Below are positions 37,201 to 51,000 of a DNA stretch of 64,000 bases, piece after piece (positions within the stretch are counted from its first letter, which is position 1; each line of letters opens with the position of its first letter). The position numbers and the translations under genes were made by a program. The notes under the pieces were generated by a model. It was not told the DNA's origin. It searched no databases and worked only from the letters and a program-made list of their open reading frames with translations. The stretch is from Arion vulgaris (Eukaryota; Mollusca; Gastropoda; Stylommatophora; Arionidae): positions 66,936,590 to 67,000,589 of the forward strand of contig CM036759.1 in NCBI GenBank assembly GCA_020796225.1. Direction: 5' to 3'.

Positions 37201-40200
37201 CTTCCACCTAGGAATAGATAACAACAAAGGCTACTCATCTAGCCCTAGAACACAAATTAAAGCTTCCATCCCTACGCTTAATGGCAAGAGTGGACAGCCA
37301 ACTACATCTTCCACCTAGGAATAGATAACAACAAAGGCTACTCATCTAGCCCTAGAACACAAATTAAAGCTTCCATCCCTACGCTAATGGCAGAGTGGAC
37401 AGCCAACTACATCTTCCACTTAGGAATAGATAACAACAAAGGCTACTCATCTGGCCCTAGAACACAAATTAAAGCTCCCATCCCTACGCTTAATGGCAAG
37501 AGTGGACAGCCAACTACATCTTCCACCTGGGAATAGATAACAACAAGGGCGACTCATCTAGCCCTAGAACACAAATTAAAGCTTCCATCCCTACGCTAAT
37601 GGCAGAGTGGACAGCCAACTACATCTTCCACTTAGGAATAGATAACAACAAAGGCTACTCATCTGGCCCTAGAACACAAATTAAAGCTCCCATCCCTACG
37701 CTTAATGGCAAGAGTGGACAGCCAACTACATCTTCCACCTGGGAATAGATAACAACAAGGGCGACTCATCTAGCCCTAGAACACAAATTAAAGCTTCCAT
37801 CCCTACGCTTAATGGCAAGAGTGGACAGCCAACTACATCTTCCACTTAGGAATAGATAACAACAAAGGCTACTCATCTAGCCCTAGAACACAAATTAAAG
37901 CTCCCATCCCTACGCTTAATGGCAAGAGTGGACAGCCAACTACATCTTCCACTTAGGAATAGATAACAACAAAGGCGACTCATCTAGCCCTAGAACACAA
38001 ATTAAAGCTCCCATCCCTACGCTTAAGAGTGGACAGCCAACTACATCTTCCACCTAGGAATAGATAACAACAAAGGCTACTCATCTAGCCCTAGAACACA
38101 AATTAAAGCTCCCATCCTACGCTAATGGCAGAGTGGACAGCCAACTACATCTTCCACCTGGGAATAGATAACAACAAAGGCTACTCATCTAGCCCTAGAA
38201 CACAAATTAAAGCTCCCATCCCTACGCTTAATGGCAAGAGTGGACAGCCAACTACATCTTCCACCTAGGAATAGATAACAACAAAGGCTACTCATCTGGC
38301 CCTAGAACACAAATTAAAGCTCCCATCCCTACGCTAATGGCAGAGTGGACAGCCAACTACATCTTCCACTTAGGAATAGATAACAACAAAGGCTACTCAT
38401 CTGGCCCTAGAACACAAATTAAAGCTCCCATCCCTACGCTAATGGCAGAGTGGACAGCCAACTACATCTTCCACCTGGGAATAGATAACAACAAAGGCTA
38501 CTCATCTAGCCCTAGAACACAAATTAAAGCTCCCATCCCTACGCTTAATGGCAAGAGTGGACAGCCAACTACATCTTCCACCTAGGAATAGATAACAACA
38601 AAGCGACTCATCTAGCCCTAGAACACAAATTAAAGCTCCCATCCCTACGCTTAATGGCAAGAGTGGACAGCCAACTACATCTTCCACCTAGGAATAGATA
38701 ACAACAAAGGCTACTCATCTAGCCCTAGAACACAAATTAAAGCTCCCATCCCTACGCTTAAGAGTGGACAGCCAACTACATCTTCCACCTAGGAATAGAT
38801 AACAACAAAGGCTACTCATCTAGCCCTAGAACACAAATTAAAGCTTCCATCCCTACGCTTAATGGCAAGAGTGGACAGCCAACTACATCTTCCACTTAGG
38901 AATAGATAACAACAAAGGCTACTCATCTAGCCCTAGAACACAAATTAAAGCTCCCATCCCTACGCTTAATGGCAAGAGTGGACAGCCAACTACATCTTCC
39001 ACCTAGGAATAGATAACAACAAGGCGACTCATCTAGCCCTAGAACACAAATTAAAGCTCCCATCCCTACGCTTAATGGCAAGAGTGGACAGCCAACTACA
39101 TCTTCCACCTAGGAATAGATAACAACAAAGGCTACTCATCTAGCCCTAGAACACAAATTAAAGCTCCCATCCCTACGCTAATGGCAGAGTGGACAGCCAA
39201 CTACATCTCCCATCCCTACGCTTAATGGCAAGAGTGGACAGCCAACTACATCTCCCATCCCTACGCTTAATGGCAAGAGTGGACAGCCAACTACATCTCC
39301 CATCCCTACGCTTAATGGCAAGAGTGGACAGCCAACTACATCTTCCACTTAGGAATAGACAATAGACAAAACAAAGAAGCTTGGGGTCTCTGTGACATAT
39401 AGGTTAGATGCTCGATTTTCCTTTAAAAGGTACTTGGTTCGCTTCCTCGGAGCCATTGGGATGGATATTTTCCAAGATCTAGTCATATTGGAGACGGACG
39501 ATAAAATATAGGTCTTGTGTTTAATTTGAGCACGCAAAAGAACCTTGACAGTACAAAAATCAAGAAGAGCAGGCTGGAAAGCCCGGGGAAAATTTATTAG
39601 AAAAGATTAAAATAAAATTCCTGCAAAATATCTTCAACATCCAGTGAGATCTTTCTGTGTAAGAAAGAGATTGGAGCACACATGGTTACTCATCGAAGTG
39701 CAATGATGATGGTCCTAGCAATCATCAATCAATCAACTGAGAAGCTAAGACATAATAAATTTGCTTTACCCAGAATAAGGGTCAGTCTAAATCTGCACTA
39801 AGCTGTTGTCAAGTTAACTTATTTAATAATGGGATGATCAGAGCATACATGGTTACTCACCAAAGTGCAATGATGATGATGGTCCTATCAATCAACACTT
39901 TTAAAATTTGAGTGTGATAAGTTTTGAGTGTGATAAGTTTTGAGTGTGATAAGTTTTGAGTGTGATAAGTTTTGAGTGTGATAAGTTTTGAGTGTGATAA
40001 GTTTTGAGTGTGATAAGTTTTGAGTGTGATAAGTGTTGAGTGTGATAAGTTTTGAGTGTCATAAGTGTTGAGTGTGATAAGTGTTGAGTGTGATAAGTTT
40101 TGAGTGTGATAAGTTTTGAGTACGGAGATGAAATCACTTACTTTTTGGCTGGCACAGTTTTTTGCAAATTCCATAATTTGAGCGTATGATCTTCAGACGC

Positions 40201-43200
40201 TGTTAATAAAACTGGTTCCACTGGATGGAAAGCTAGGGCTCGGACACCATCAAAGTGGCTATAGGTGTAGACAAAGACATATAATAGATTTGAGAATGAT
40301 AGTGATGTGTTTCAGATCACAATAAATAATGACAATTCTTTTTCTTTGAACGTTCCAAATTTACCACTTGTCAAACCACTCTTTGTGACTTGTATGTGAT
40401 CTTAGCCTAAGAGCGATTATACATTGTGTCAGTTATGCGCCTACTAGTAGGCCAGTATATCCGATTTCTGTGACGCTTTTATTTACTAGGGTAGCTTCCC
40501 TAGGCCCCTACCTCAGACACCTCTTGCGCCATGCCTTGCAGGCCGCAGTATTACTATTATTTGCTCCCTTGTGAGCCCGGTAAAATAATGATACAATAAT
40601 TGATCTTCTTCGTCTATCAGTTTTCTATGTTCTTAGCAAGAGATCTTAACAACGTGATGAGTTGCCTTCATGAATCTAGTTGTCAGCAAGAGGTCCTCGT
40701 GGTGCCCACAATTTCTTTCTCAGATTAACCACACAGGGCAAGGTTTGATACCTGACATCATTGAGGAGTGGTACTATTCTTTGCTTCTCTTGCGAGACCT
40801 GGCACCACATGAACGAGTTAACAAGTGATCGATGTTGAGCATTCCAAGAAGATCTCCTGCATACCTCAAGGTTGTACATCTACTCTGGTGTATGCTCACA
40901 TTTAAGCAATTAGGGGGATCGAGAGAGAGAGAGATTAAGGAACCCTTGCCACATCTAGTCTCACTAGCATTCTAGGATGTCAAAGTTAAGTATATTCTTC
41001 TTCTTCTTCTTTGATCGTTCTAGGCCTGTTTTAATCATTCTCATTGTGATATATAAACAGCCACACATCAGAACGTGATGTTCGTGCACCAGCCTTCAGC
41101 ACCTATTGGAGCTCAGTTGCTTATCCTTCGGTGGGGTGTTCGTTTCAGCCAGCTTTTGATTTACTAGGGTGAGCTTTCCCTAGGGTTCTTCTTCTTCTTC
41201 TTCTGCTAACATTCTTCACGGCCAATTTGATCATTCTTATTGTGATGTATAATTGGTCCACTGGCAAACGGAGTGATCTCGTCGGGACGATTGTGCGCCC
41301 ATGGTGACTAGGCCCGCCCGTCCGTTTCTGCCAGCTTTTGATTTACTAGGTGAACTTTCCCTAGAAGCGATCCTTTCGGATCTTCGCCTTTTCGATCAAC
41401 TTTGCCGTATATTTGGGCTTTGTGATCTTCGCCAAGACAGTGAGTTACGCTGCTTTACCCGTTCTGACTGAGAAGTATTTCTCGGGCTTGTCAGCTTGTC
41501 CTCGGACGGCGTCTTACTCGTATAAAACACCATGTAAAGTATCGGCCTTCGCCAATGTTTAGGACCCGGGCTTCCTGTTTGATCCGTACATTGTCGGCCT
41601 TGCTTTACCGTACATTTTGAGTTTGATCCGGGAAGGAACATTCTCAGCCTTTTCTAGACGCGTATCGGTGCGTGGCAATTTGCAATTAACCTCGAAAGCA
41701 CTGGCATGGGGACGAGTACAAACAATGTAGAGGGTCGTTTCAGTCGGCACTATAAGCGTAACTGAGGATTTTGCGCTGCCGCCATCACCGCCCAGTTATT
41801 CGGGATGTTAATTCGACTGCATCGAACCTTGCCCAGTTGCCCCAAGGCTGGCAGTTCGCTAGGCATCACCAACCTCAGTTCTTCCGGGATGTTAATTTTA
41901 ATCGCACAGTACCTTGCACAGTTTTCCCAGGGCGGGTAGTTTCGTTATGCACTAAACGCAACTTGTTCTTTGCGCTCGGCAAACCTTGCCCAGTACATGT
42001 ATCTGCACCAGGCTACCAATGCGGGTCAGCTGCAATCTTCTCTCGCACCAACACGGGTAGACTTTCATTCTTACGGTCCTGTCTTATTTATTCTTGCCGA
42101 CGGGCTGGCAATGTTTGCCCCCTCCTCAGGGCTTCGAGCTTCGCCCTACGTGGGCATACTTTGGTCACTGGATGCACCTCTCATCCATGTCTGAGACGTT
42201 CCGTTGCTGTTTCTTTGCGTTCAGGGACTTGGGCAATATCTTGTTGGACATCGGTCAGGAGAATTGTGCATTTTATTTGTATGTATCTTTATCGTATTTC
42301 CGTAATTGCACTGCTACCACTACCAGTAGTTTCCTCTCCCGATCCCTGCCCTCTTAGCCAGACCAGAACCTGTTTCCAGGGTCCCCGCGTGGAGGTTAGG
42401 GCAGGGTCTTGTTAGCGCCCTCGCTAACCCTGGCTCATGTTACCACCATGACCTCATGAGCCTTTTGACATCTATTGAACCTCGACTGATTTAATGAGCC
42501 ATTCGCGGTTTCACCGTGAGACAGTGTGAACTTAGACATGCATGGCTTAATCTTTGAGACAAGCATATGACTACTGGCAGGATCAACCAGATAGCTGTCA
42601 TGGACGAGACCGGACCGACAATGCTCGGGTAGGAGACAGCGCTCTGTGCAGAGCGGATCCGCGTCCCGGCGAAATGCGAAATTGAGCGAACGACCGCGCT
42701 CGCTTCCCAGTTTTGCCGGCAAGACTTGCGCCTCGCCAAGCAAAGAACGACACCATGTTTCTACCTGCGGACCCACAAGCTCGTTCGAGAGCCGGGCCTT
42801 TTAACGAGACCACCGTCGAGCGTTTAAAAATTTAGACTGACTGCATCACATCGCGACCGAGAAACTCCGATATACGGACACACACACCACCAATAAGACC
42901 GCGCGGCGGCGAGTCTTAATAGCAGACGCTACCTTGTCCCTTATTCGCTGGGAGCCTCGTTCGCGTGAAAGCGAGGAGCCGCGCAGCCGTTAGAACTATG
43001 CACGCGTGGTTATCGACACTGGGAACGCGTTCGCTGACTGGCTCGCCCGTCCGGTTATTTTCAAAGCGGGAGGCACAGTTTGCAGACGCACAACCCAGAT
43101 GGATCGTGTCATCTATTGAACCTCGACTGATTTAATGAGCCATTTGCGGTTTCACCGTGAGACAGTGTGAACTTAGACATGCATGGCTTAATCTTTGAGA

Positions 43201-45022
43201 CAAGCATATGACTACTGGCAGGATCAACCAGATAGCTGTCATGGACGAGACCGGACCGACAATGCTCGGGGTAGGAGACAGCGCTCTGTGCAGAGCGGAT
43301 CCCAACGTCCCGGCGAAATGAAATTGAAGCGAAAGCGACCGGCCTCGCTTCCACAGTTTTGCCGGCAAGACTTGGCGCTCGCCAAGCAAAAAACGACACC
43401 ATGTTACTACCTGCGGACCCACAAGCTCGTTGCGAGGCCGGGCCTTTAACGAGACCACCGTCGGCGTTAAAATTTTAGACTGACTGCATCACATCGCGAC
43501 CGAGAAACTCCGATATACGGACACACACACCACCAATAAGACGCCGCGCGGCAGCGAGTCTTAATAGCAGACGCTACCTTGTCCCTTATTCGCTGGGAGC
43601 CTCGTTCGCGTGAAAGCGAGGAGGCACGCGCAGCCGTTAGAACTATGCACGCAATTGGTTATCGACACTAGGAACGCGTTCGCTGACTGGCTCGCCCGTC
43701 CGGTTATTTTCAAACCGGGGAGGCACAGTTTGCAGACGCACAACCCAGATCCCTAGGGTTCGATCAGCTTTGCCGTATTTTGGGCTTTGTGATCTACGCC
43801 GGGACAGTGAGTTACGCTGTTTATGCCCGTTCTGACTGAGAAATATTCTCGGGCTTGTAAGCTTATCCTCGGACGCGTCTTACTCGTATAAGACACCGTG
43901 TAAAGTATCGGCCTTCGCCAATGTTAAGACCCGAACTTCCTGTTTGATCCGTACATTGTCGGCCTTGCTTTACCGACATTTTGAGTTTGGTCCGGGAAAG
44001 AACATTCTCAGCCTCTTCTAGACGCGTGTTGAGTCGTGGCAATTTGCAATTAACCTCAAAAGCACTGGCAGGGGGCCCGAGTACAAACAATGTAGAGGGT
44101 CGTTTCAGTCGGCACTATCAGCGTAACTGAGGATTTTGCGCTCGCCGCCATCACCGCCCCAGTTATTCCGGGGATGTTAGTTACGACTGCAATCGAACCT
44201 TGCCCAGTTGCACCAAGGCTGGCAGTTCCGTTAGGCATCACCAACCTCAGTTCTTCCGGGGATGTTAATTTAAATCGCACAGTACCTTGCGGTTTTCCCA
44301 GGGCGGGTAGTTTCGTTATGCACTAAACGCAACTTGTTCTTTTGCGCTCGGCAAACCTTGCCCAGTACATGTATCTGCACCAGGCTACCAATGCGGGGTC
44401 AGCTGCAATCTTCTCTCGCACCAACACGAGGGTAGACTTTTATTCGTTACGGTCCTGTCTTATTTCTTCTTGCCGACGGGCTGGCAATGTTTGCCCCCTC
44501 CTCGGGCTTCGAGCTTCGCCCTACGTGGGCATACGTTTGGTCACTGGATGCACCTCTCATCCATGTCTGAGACGTTTCGTTGCTGTTTCTTTGCGTTCAG
44601 GGACTTGGGCAATATCTTGTTGGACATCGGTCGGGAGATTTGTGCATTTTCTTTGTATGTATCTTTATCGTGTTTCCGTACTTGCACTGCTACCCCTACC
44701 AGTAGTTTTCTCTCCCGATCCCTGCCCCTCTTAGCCAGACCGGAACCATAGTCTGTTTCCAGGGTCACCGCGTGGAGGTTGGGGCAGGGTCTTGATTAGC
44801 GCGCCCTCGCTAACCCCTGGCTCATGTTACCACCATGACCTCATGAGCCTTTGACCCCGTTAAGTATATTCATTTTCTCTTGGAAAAGTTTCAGGACAAG
44901 TGAAGTACCATCATAGTCGATGGAACATTGACTGTTTGTATTTGAAGCTAGCATGAAGTAGGGTGCTATATACACATACTTGGTACCACAAACTGTGACA
45001 CACAAAACTTGATACAATACTT

Positions 45023-45068
<46 letters not shown>

Positions 45069-48000
45069 AATATATGTTTTTGGGGGTCTTTGTGGTACAG
45101 AGGTTAGGTGCTCGCCTTTCGTTCGAAAGGTACTTGGTTCACTCCCTCATGGAGCTATCAGGATATTTTTTCAGAGATTTCTGATCTTAATGTAGGTGAG
45201 ACCGAGTTCCCAGTCCTATTGGAGATGGACGATAAATTACATGTGTCTCCTGGCAGACTTCTAGAGATAGATAACAGACACACATGACCGAGAAACAGAG
45301 TACAGAGACTGTACATTAAATCGACTGCACGTAAAAGAACCCTTGGCAGTTCACAGTCGAGAAGAGCAGGCTGTGAAGCTGCTGTCCTGGAAAAAATTCA
45401 CCAGAAAAAATAAAATTCCTGCAAAATATTTTCAATATCTTTTAAATTACATTGCAGACACTCGCCGTTGCTATGGAGTTTGTATACTGCCGGAAAGATC
45501 TTCCTGTGTAAGAAAGAGATCATAAGAGAGAGTAAGAGATCATAAGAGAGAGTAAGAGAGAGTAAGAAAGAGATCATAAGAGAGAGTAAGAGAGTAAAAA
45601 AGAGATCATAGAGAGAGTAAGAAAGAGATCATAGAGAGAGTAGAGAGAGTAAGAAAGAGATCATAAGAGAGTAAGAGATCATAAGAGAAGTAAGAGATCA
45701 TAAAGAGAGTAAGAAAGAGATCATAAGAGAGTAAGAAAAGATCATAAGAGAGAGTAAGAAAGAGATCATAAGAGAGAGTAAGAAAGAGATCATAAGAGAG
45801 AGTAAGAAAGAGATCATAAGAGAGAGTAAGAGATCATAAGAGAGAGTAAGAGAGAGTAAGAAAGAGATCATAAGAGAGAGTAAGAGAGAGTAAGAAAGAG
45901 ATCATAAGAGAGAGTAAGAGAGAGTAAGAAAGAGATCATAAGAGAGAGTAAGAGAGAGTAAGAAAGAGATCATAAGAGAGAGTAAGAGAGAGATCATAAG
46001 AGAGAGTAAGAGATCATAAGAGAGAGTAAGAGAGAGTAAGAGATCATAAGAGAGAGTAAGAGAGAGTAAGAGATCATAAGAGAGAGTAAGAGAGAGTAAG
46101 AGAGAGATCATAAGAGAGTAGAGAGAGTAAGAAAGAGTAAGAGAGAGTAAGAGAGAGTAAGAGAGAGTAAGAAAGAGATCATAAGAGATCATAAGAGAGA
46201 GTAAGAAAGAGTAAGAGGAGTAAGAAGAGATCATAAGAGAGAGTAAGAGAGAGTAAGAGAGAGTAAGAAAGAGATCATAAGAGAGAGTAAGAAAGAGATC
46301 ATAAGAAAGAGTAAGAGAGAGATCATAAGAGAGAGTAAGAGAGAGTAAGAAAGAGATCATAAGAGAGAGTAAGAAAGAGATCATAAGAGAGAGTAAGAGA
46401 GAGTAAGAAAGAGATCATAAGAGAGAGTAAGAAAGAGATCATAAGAGAGAGTAAGAGATCATAAGAGAGAGTAAGAGATCATAAGAGAGAGTAAGAGAGA
46501 GTAAGAGATCATAAGAGAGAGTAAGAGAGAGTAAGAGAGAGTAAGAAAGAGATCATAAGAGATCATAAGAGATCATAAGAGAGAGTAAGAGAGAGTAAGA
46601 AAGAGTAAGAGAGAGTAAGAGAGAGTAAGAGAGAGTAAGAAAGAGATCATAAGAGAGTAAGAAAGAGTAAGAAGATAAGAGAGAGTAAGAGAGAGTAAGA
46701 AAGAGTAAGAAAGAGTAAGAGAGAGTAAGAGAGAGTAAGAGATCATAAGAGAGAGTAGAGATCATAAGAGAGAGTAAGAGATCATAAGAGAGAGTAAGAG
46801 ATCATAAGAGAGAGTAAGAAAGAAATCATAAGAGAGAGAAAGAGAGAGTAAGAAAGTGTAGTGATGATGGTCTTATCAACCAATCAATCAAGATGTCTGT
46901 AATTGCATCAATCCATCTTTTTCTTGGTCTTCCCCTTCCTCTTAATGATTCCATTGTCAGGTTGTACACTCTTGTAACTGGTGTATTTGGGTTCATTCTC
47001 ACCAAGTGGCTAAACCATTTGAATCTGTTTTTCAATGAATCTAACAACAGGTTTTGTTCCAACAGTTATGTTCAATGAATCTAACAACAGGTGTTGTTCC
47101 AACAGTTATATTCAATGAATCTAACAACAGGTGTTGTTCCAACAGTTATATTCAATGAATCTAACAACAGGTGTTGTTCCAACAGTTATATTCAATGAAT
47201 CTAACAACAGGTGTTGTTCCAACAGTTATGTTCAATGAATCTAACAACAGGTGTTGTTCCAACAGTTATGTTCAATGAATCTAACAACAGGTGTTGTTCC
47301 AACAGTTATGTTCAATGAATCTAACAACAGGTGTTGTTCCAACAGTTATATTCAATGAATCTAACAACAGGTGTTGTTCCAACAGTTATATTCAATGAAT
47401 CTAACAACAGGTGTTGTTCCAACAGTTATATTCAATGAATCTAACAACAGGTGTTGTTCCAACTGTTATGTTCAATGAATCTAACAACAGGTGTTGTTCC
47501 AACTGTTATGTCAGGGCTTAAATCCTCTTTTATCTGAGACACATCTTTTCAACCTAAAGACAAACCTTGTTTTGGTTATATCAGAGAGTGTAGACTAATA
47601 AACATGACAAAATAAGAAAGAACTCCTTCCTGAGAATCCCAGTAAAATAGTACTTTACCTTCGTAGAGTATATTTAGCTGTCCAAGTTTTCCTATAAACT
47701 TCTTGAGGAGTGGATATCTGAAGCAAACAAATAAGTGCAGAATAATGTAGTAACTGTCATTCAGGAAATGAAATTGAACAAATTTTAAACAAGAGATTTT
47801 CCTATGTAAGAAACGATCAGGGACACATGGTTACTCACCGAAGTGCAATGATGACAGTCCTATCAATCAATCTTCTTCTTTTTTGAGTTCAGGTTTGTAT
47901 GCTCATCTAAACCTTGAGATGGGCTGTCTTTATGAAGCTGTATGTCAGTTTGGAGTTTCTCCAGAATTATCCATAGCTTGCTCTGTAAGCTTCGTTCATG

Positions 48001-51000
48001 AGGCCATGTTAATCAATCAATACGTTGTTAGGCCCATATTTGTCTTTGAATTGAGGTACATGATATGTGATGTGTTCTCTCTCTCTCTGTCGTTTCCCAC
48101 CTAGACAGATGAACCAAATTTTATCATGAATTGTACCGTTGTTTTTAGGGACGTCGTCTCTCCGTACAGCTTCTCATGAAGCTCTGTGTTAGCGGCCAGG
48201 TTTCGTTCTCGGCATGTTAACAACTGGTAGTCTTGCTGACCAGAATTTTTAACATAGCCTGGGAGGCACAAGAGGTTCCAGATGACTGGCAGAGAGCTAT
48301 TATAGTCCCAATATGGAAGAACAAAGGAGACAAAAGAGAATGTGAAACATACAAGGGTATCTCTCTTTTGAGCCAAATAGGAAAAATGTTTGCAAAAATA
48401 TTGGAGCGAAGAGCAAGACATATATTAGAGCCCCAGTTAAGCAATAGCCAGTTTGGGTTTAGGAGGGGTAAGAGCTGCACAGACGCAATATTTACACTAA
48501 GACAGATCTGCGAACAAGCAATTGAATACAATCAAAGTAAACAGCTTATATTTATAGACCAAGAAAAGGCATTTGATAGAGTAAACAGGTGCAAACTATG
48601 GAAGATCCTTGAAGAATATGGCATCCAAGGACAACTATTAGGTAACATCATGGCCTTATATCAAGATAGCCAGAGTACAGTAAGAACTACAGAAGGAATG
48701 ACCGACTGGTTCTCCATTACATCAGGTGTTAGACAAGGTTGTGTCCTTTCACCACTACTCTTTATCGCATATATGGATAAAATAACTCAAGAGTCGAATT
48801 CAGATAACGATGAAATAAATGAACTACTTTTTGCAGATGATCAGTGCCTGATACATCAAAATGAACAAGATCTACAACATCATATTGACACTTTGAACAA
48901 TAATTGTGTGAAACATGACATGAAAATCAACAACACTAAAACAGAAATAATGAATATGGGAAGAAAACATAATAATCTAGACATCCATGTCAATGGCACT
49001 AAAATAAACCAAGTGAAAGAATTCAAATACTTAGGAAGCATATTCACAGAAGACGGAAAACTAGATAGAGAGATAGAGGCTAGAGTACAAAAAGCAAATG
49101 CTGTAACCTACCAGCTAGCCCCATTGTTAAGGCACCCAAAAATTTCACAGGCAGCTAAGAAACAAATGATCAACAGCATTTTATACCTACTTTGTGTTAC
49201 CAGAGCCAAACATGGACATTGAGCAAAGCGTAGTCACAAAAATAACTACATGTGAAATGCGTTGCCTGAGAAAAGTTACCAACAACACAAGAAAAGACAG
49301 AATCACCAACATCAGCATAAGAAAGAAAGTTGGCACAAACCGTGCTTGAATTATATAGATAAACAAAGAATGAAGTGGTTTGGCCACTTAATAAGAATGC
49401 ATCCAAACTCCACAGTATACAGAGTCTTCTACAACAGAACATCGGGAAAGAAGGCAAGAGGAAGACCACGGAAAAGATGGTTAGATGGCGTGGCAGCATC
49501 CTGTGAAAGAGCAAAGATAACAATCACACAAGCCACCAGAACAGCGCAAGACAAAAACAGAAAACCACGACACTGGGCAACAACCCGGTAGCAGTGTGAC
49601 GACAAAAGAAGAAAGAAGAAGAAGTCTTGCAGTATGTGCTCACCGTCATGTCCGCCTTTTCGCAGTGGCACAGACTAGTTGTGCCAATTTTGAAATTGTT
49701 GATCATATGGGCCCGAAGCCTGTTATGGCCAGTACGGAGGCGGAATATAGTAACTTGTTCGTTTCGGGATAGAGCATAGTATCCATCTCTGCTGCTGTGT
49801 TGTGGGTGGTCTTTCGACCATTTTTCTTTATACTGCCAACCGATGGTTGTTCTGGCCTTCTCATAGCTAATCTCATGATCAGTCTGTGGTAGTTGCCCTC
49901 CTTCTTTCGCTAGCTTGTCAGCTTGCTCATTTCGCTATATTGCAGTGTGATGGTATCCACTGAATGACTGTGCGTTTAAATGAGTTCACTAGTACACCGA
50001 GGATCGCTTTCAGCTCATTGAGCTCTGTTTTGCCAGCACTATTTAGTGCCATGATGACCGAGAGAGCATCTGTGAATATCCCGACTGTGTTGCGTAAGGT
50101 GCCTCTTCTCTCTATGATAATTTCAGTGGCTGTTATTTTTGCCTCTGATCGGTAGTTGTTCGAGTACTTACCTGTTGCAATCGCCTTCATGACCGTCACT
50201 TTCTTTGAGAGTTTAAGCACTATTCCTCCTCTGCCATCGCTGATTGTGTTTTTTGCCAATCCATCTGTATACATGTGTGCCCACGCACTCTCGGGGTACT
50301 CGGTCGCTATGTATTTGTCTGTGATCGCTCTTCTTTCACAGTTCTCTTGCTGCCCGTGTGGTGCCGACGCCCTCTCAGTGGAAGCAAAGAATAGTACCAT
50401 TGCGACCTACAAGGCATGTCGTAACTGAGGTAGGGGCCTAGGGAAGCTACCATATTAAATAAACAGCATAGCAAAAATTGGATGTGTTGGCCTACTTGTA
50501 GGCACATAACTGGCACAATGTACAATTGCTCTTAGGCTGGAATCACATACAAATCACGCAGAGTTGACATTAAAGTCAGAAAAGTGGCAAAGCATGAACA
50601 TGCTCTTTTCGACATAGATCATGCTATATGCTGCACTTCGACATAGATAATGCTATATGCTGCACTTCGACATAGATAATGCTATATGTTGCACTTTGAC
50701 ATAGATAATGCTATATGCTGCACTTTGACATAGATCATGCTATATGTTGCACTTCAACATAGATCATGCTATATGCTTACACTTTGACATAGATCATGCT
50801 ATATGCTTACACTTTGACATAGATCATGCTATATGTTGCAGTTCAACATAGATCATGCTATATGCTTGCACTCTGACATAGATCATGCTATATGTTTGCA
50901 CTTTGACATAGATCATGCTATATGCCTGCACTTCGACATAGATCATGCTATATGCTTGCACTGAGTGACTATAAAAAAATCAACACAAATAGTCAACAAG

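Larger units (their letters stand above)
40985..44871 (-). mobile_element. Composite rDNA-derived retroelement with 13-bp target duplication
   Basis: The direct repeat GTTAAGTATATTC lies at 40985-40997 and 44859-44871. The element (44858 down to 40998, minus strand) starts GGGGTCAAAGGCTCATGAGG and ends in (GAA)n. Order: spacer-like module (44858-43751), cassette 2 (43750-43118), cassette 1 (43100-42477), second spacer-like module (42470 to about 41380), a 3' domain with its own (GAA)n (about 41195), and a second 3' domain with a final (GAA)n. It has no protein-coding capacity that I recognise, so it must be mobilised in trans if mobile. GC content is visibly higher than the surroundings. Confidence 0.82.

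Noticed and set aside
36120..39350. 107-bp satellite as an array seeded by an RNase H-type LINE
   Set aside because: One frame (THLALEHKLK...) loosely recalls a LINE tail, but no flanking LINE sequence or single-copy parent is present in the window, so I did not include it among the transposon-seeded arrays.
42477..43234. Functional 18S rRNA genes
   Set aside because: Only the first ~117 nt are present in each case, followed by unrelated sequence.
45902..46765. Minus-strand leucine/serine-rich frames resembling membrane segments
   Set aside because: Antisense of the purine-rich array inside SINE-1; hydrophobicity follows from composition.
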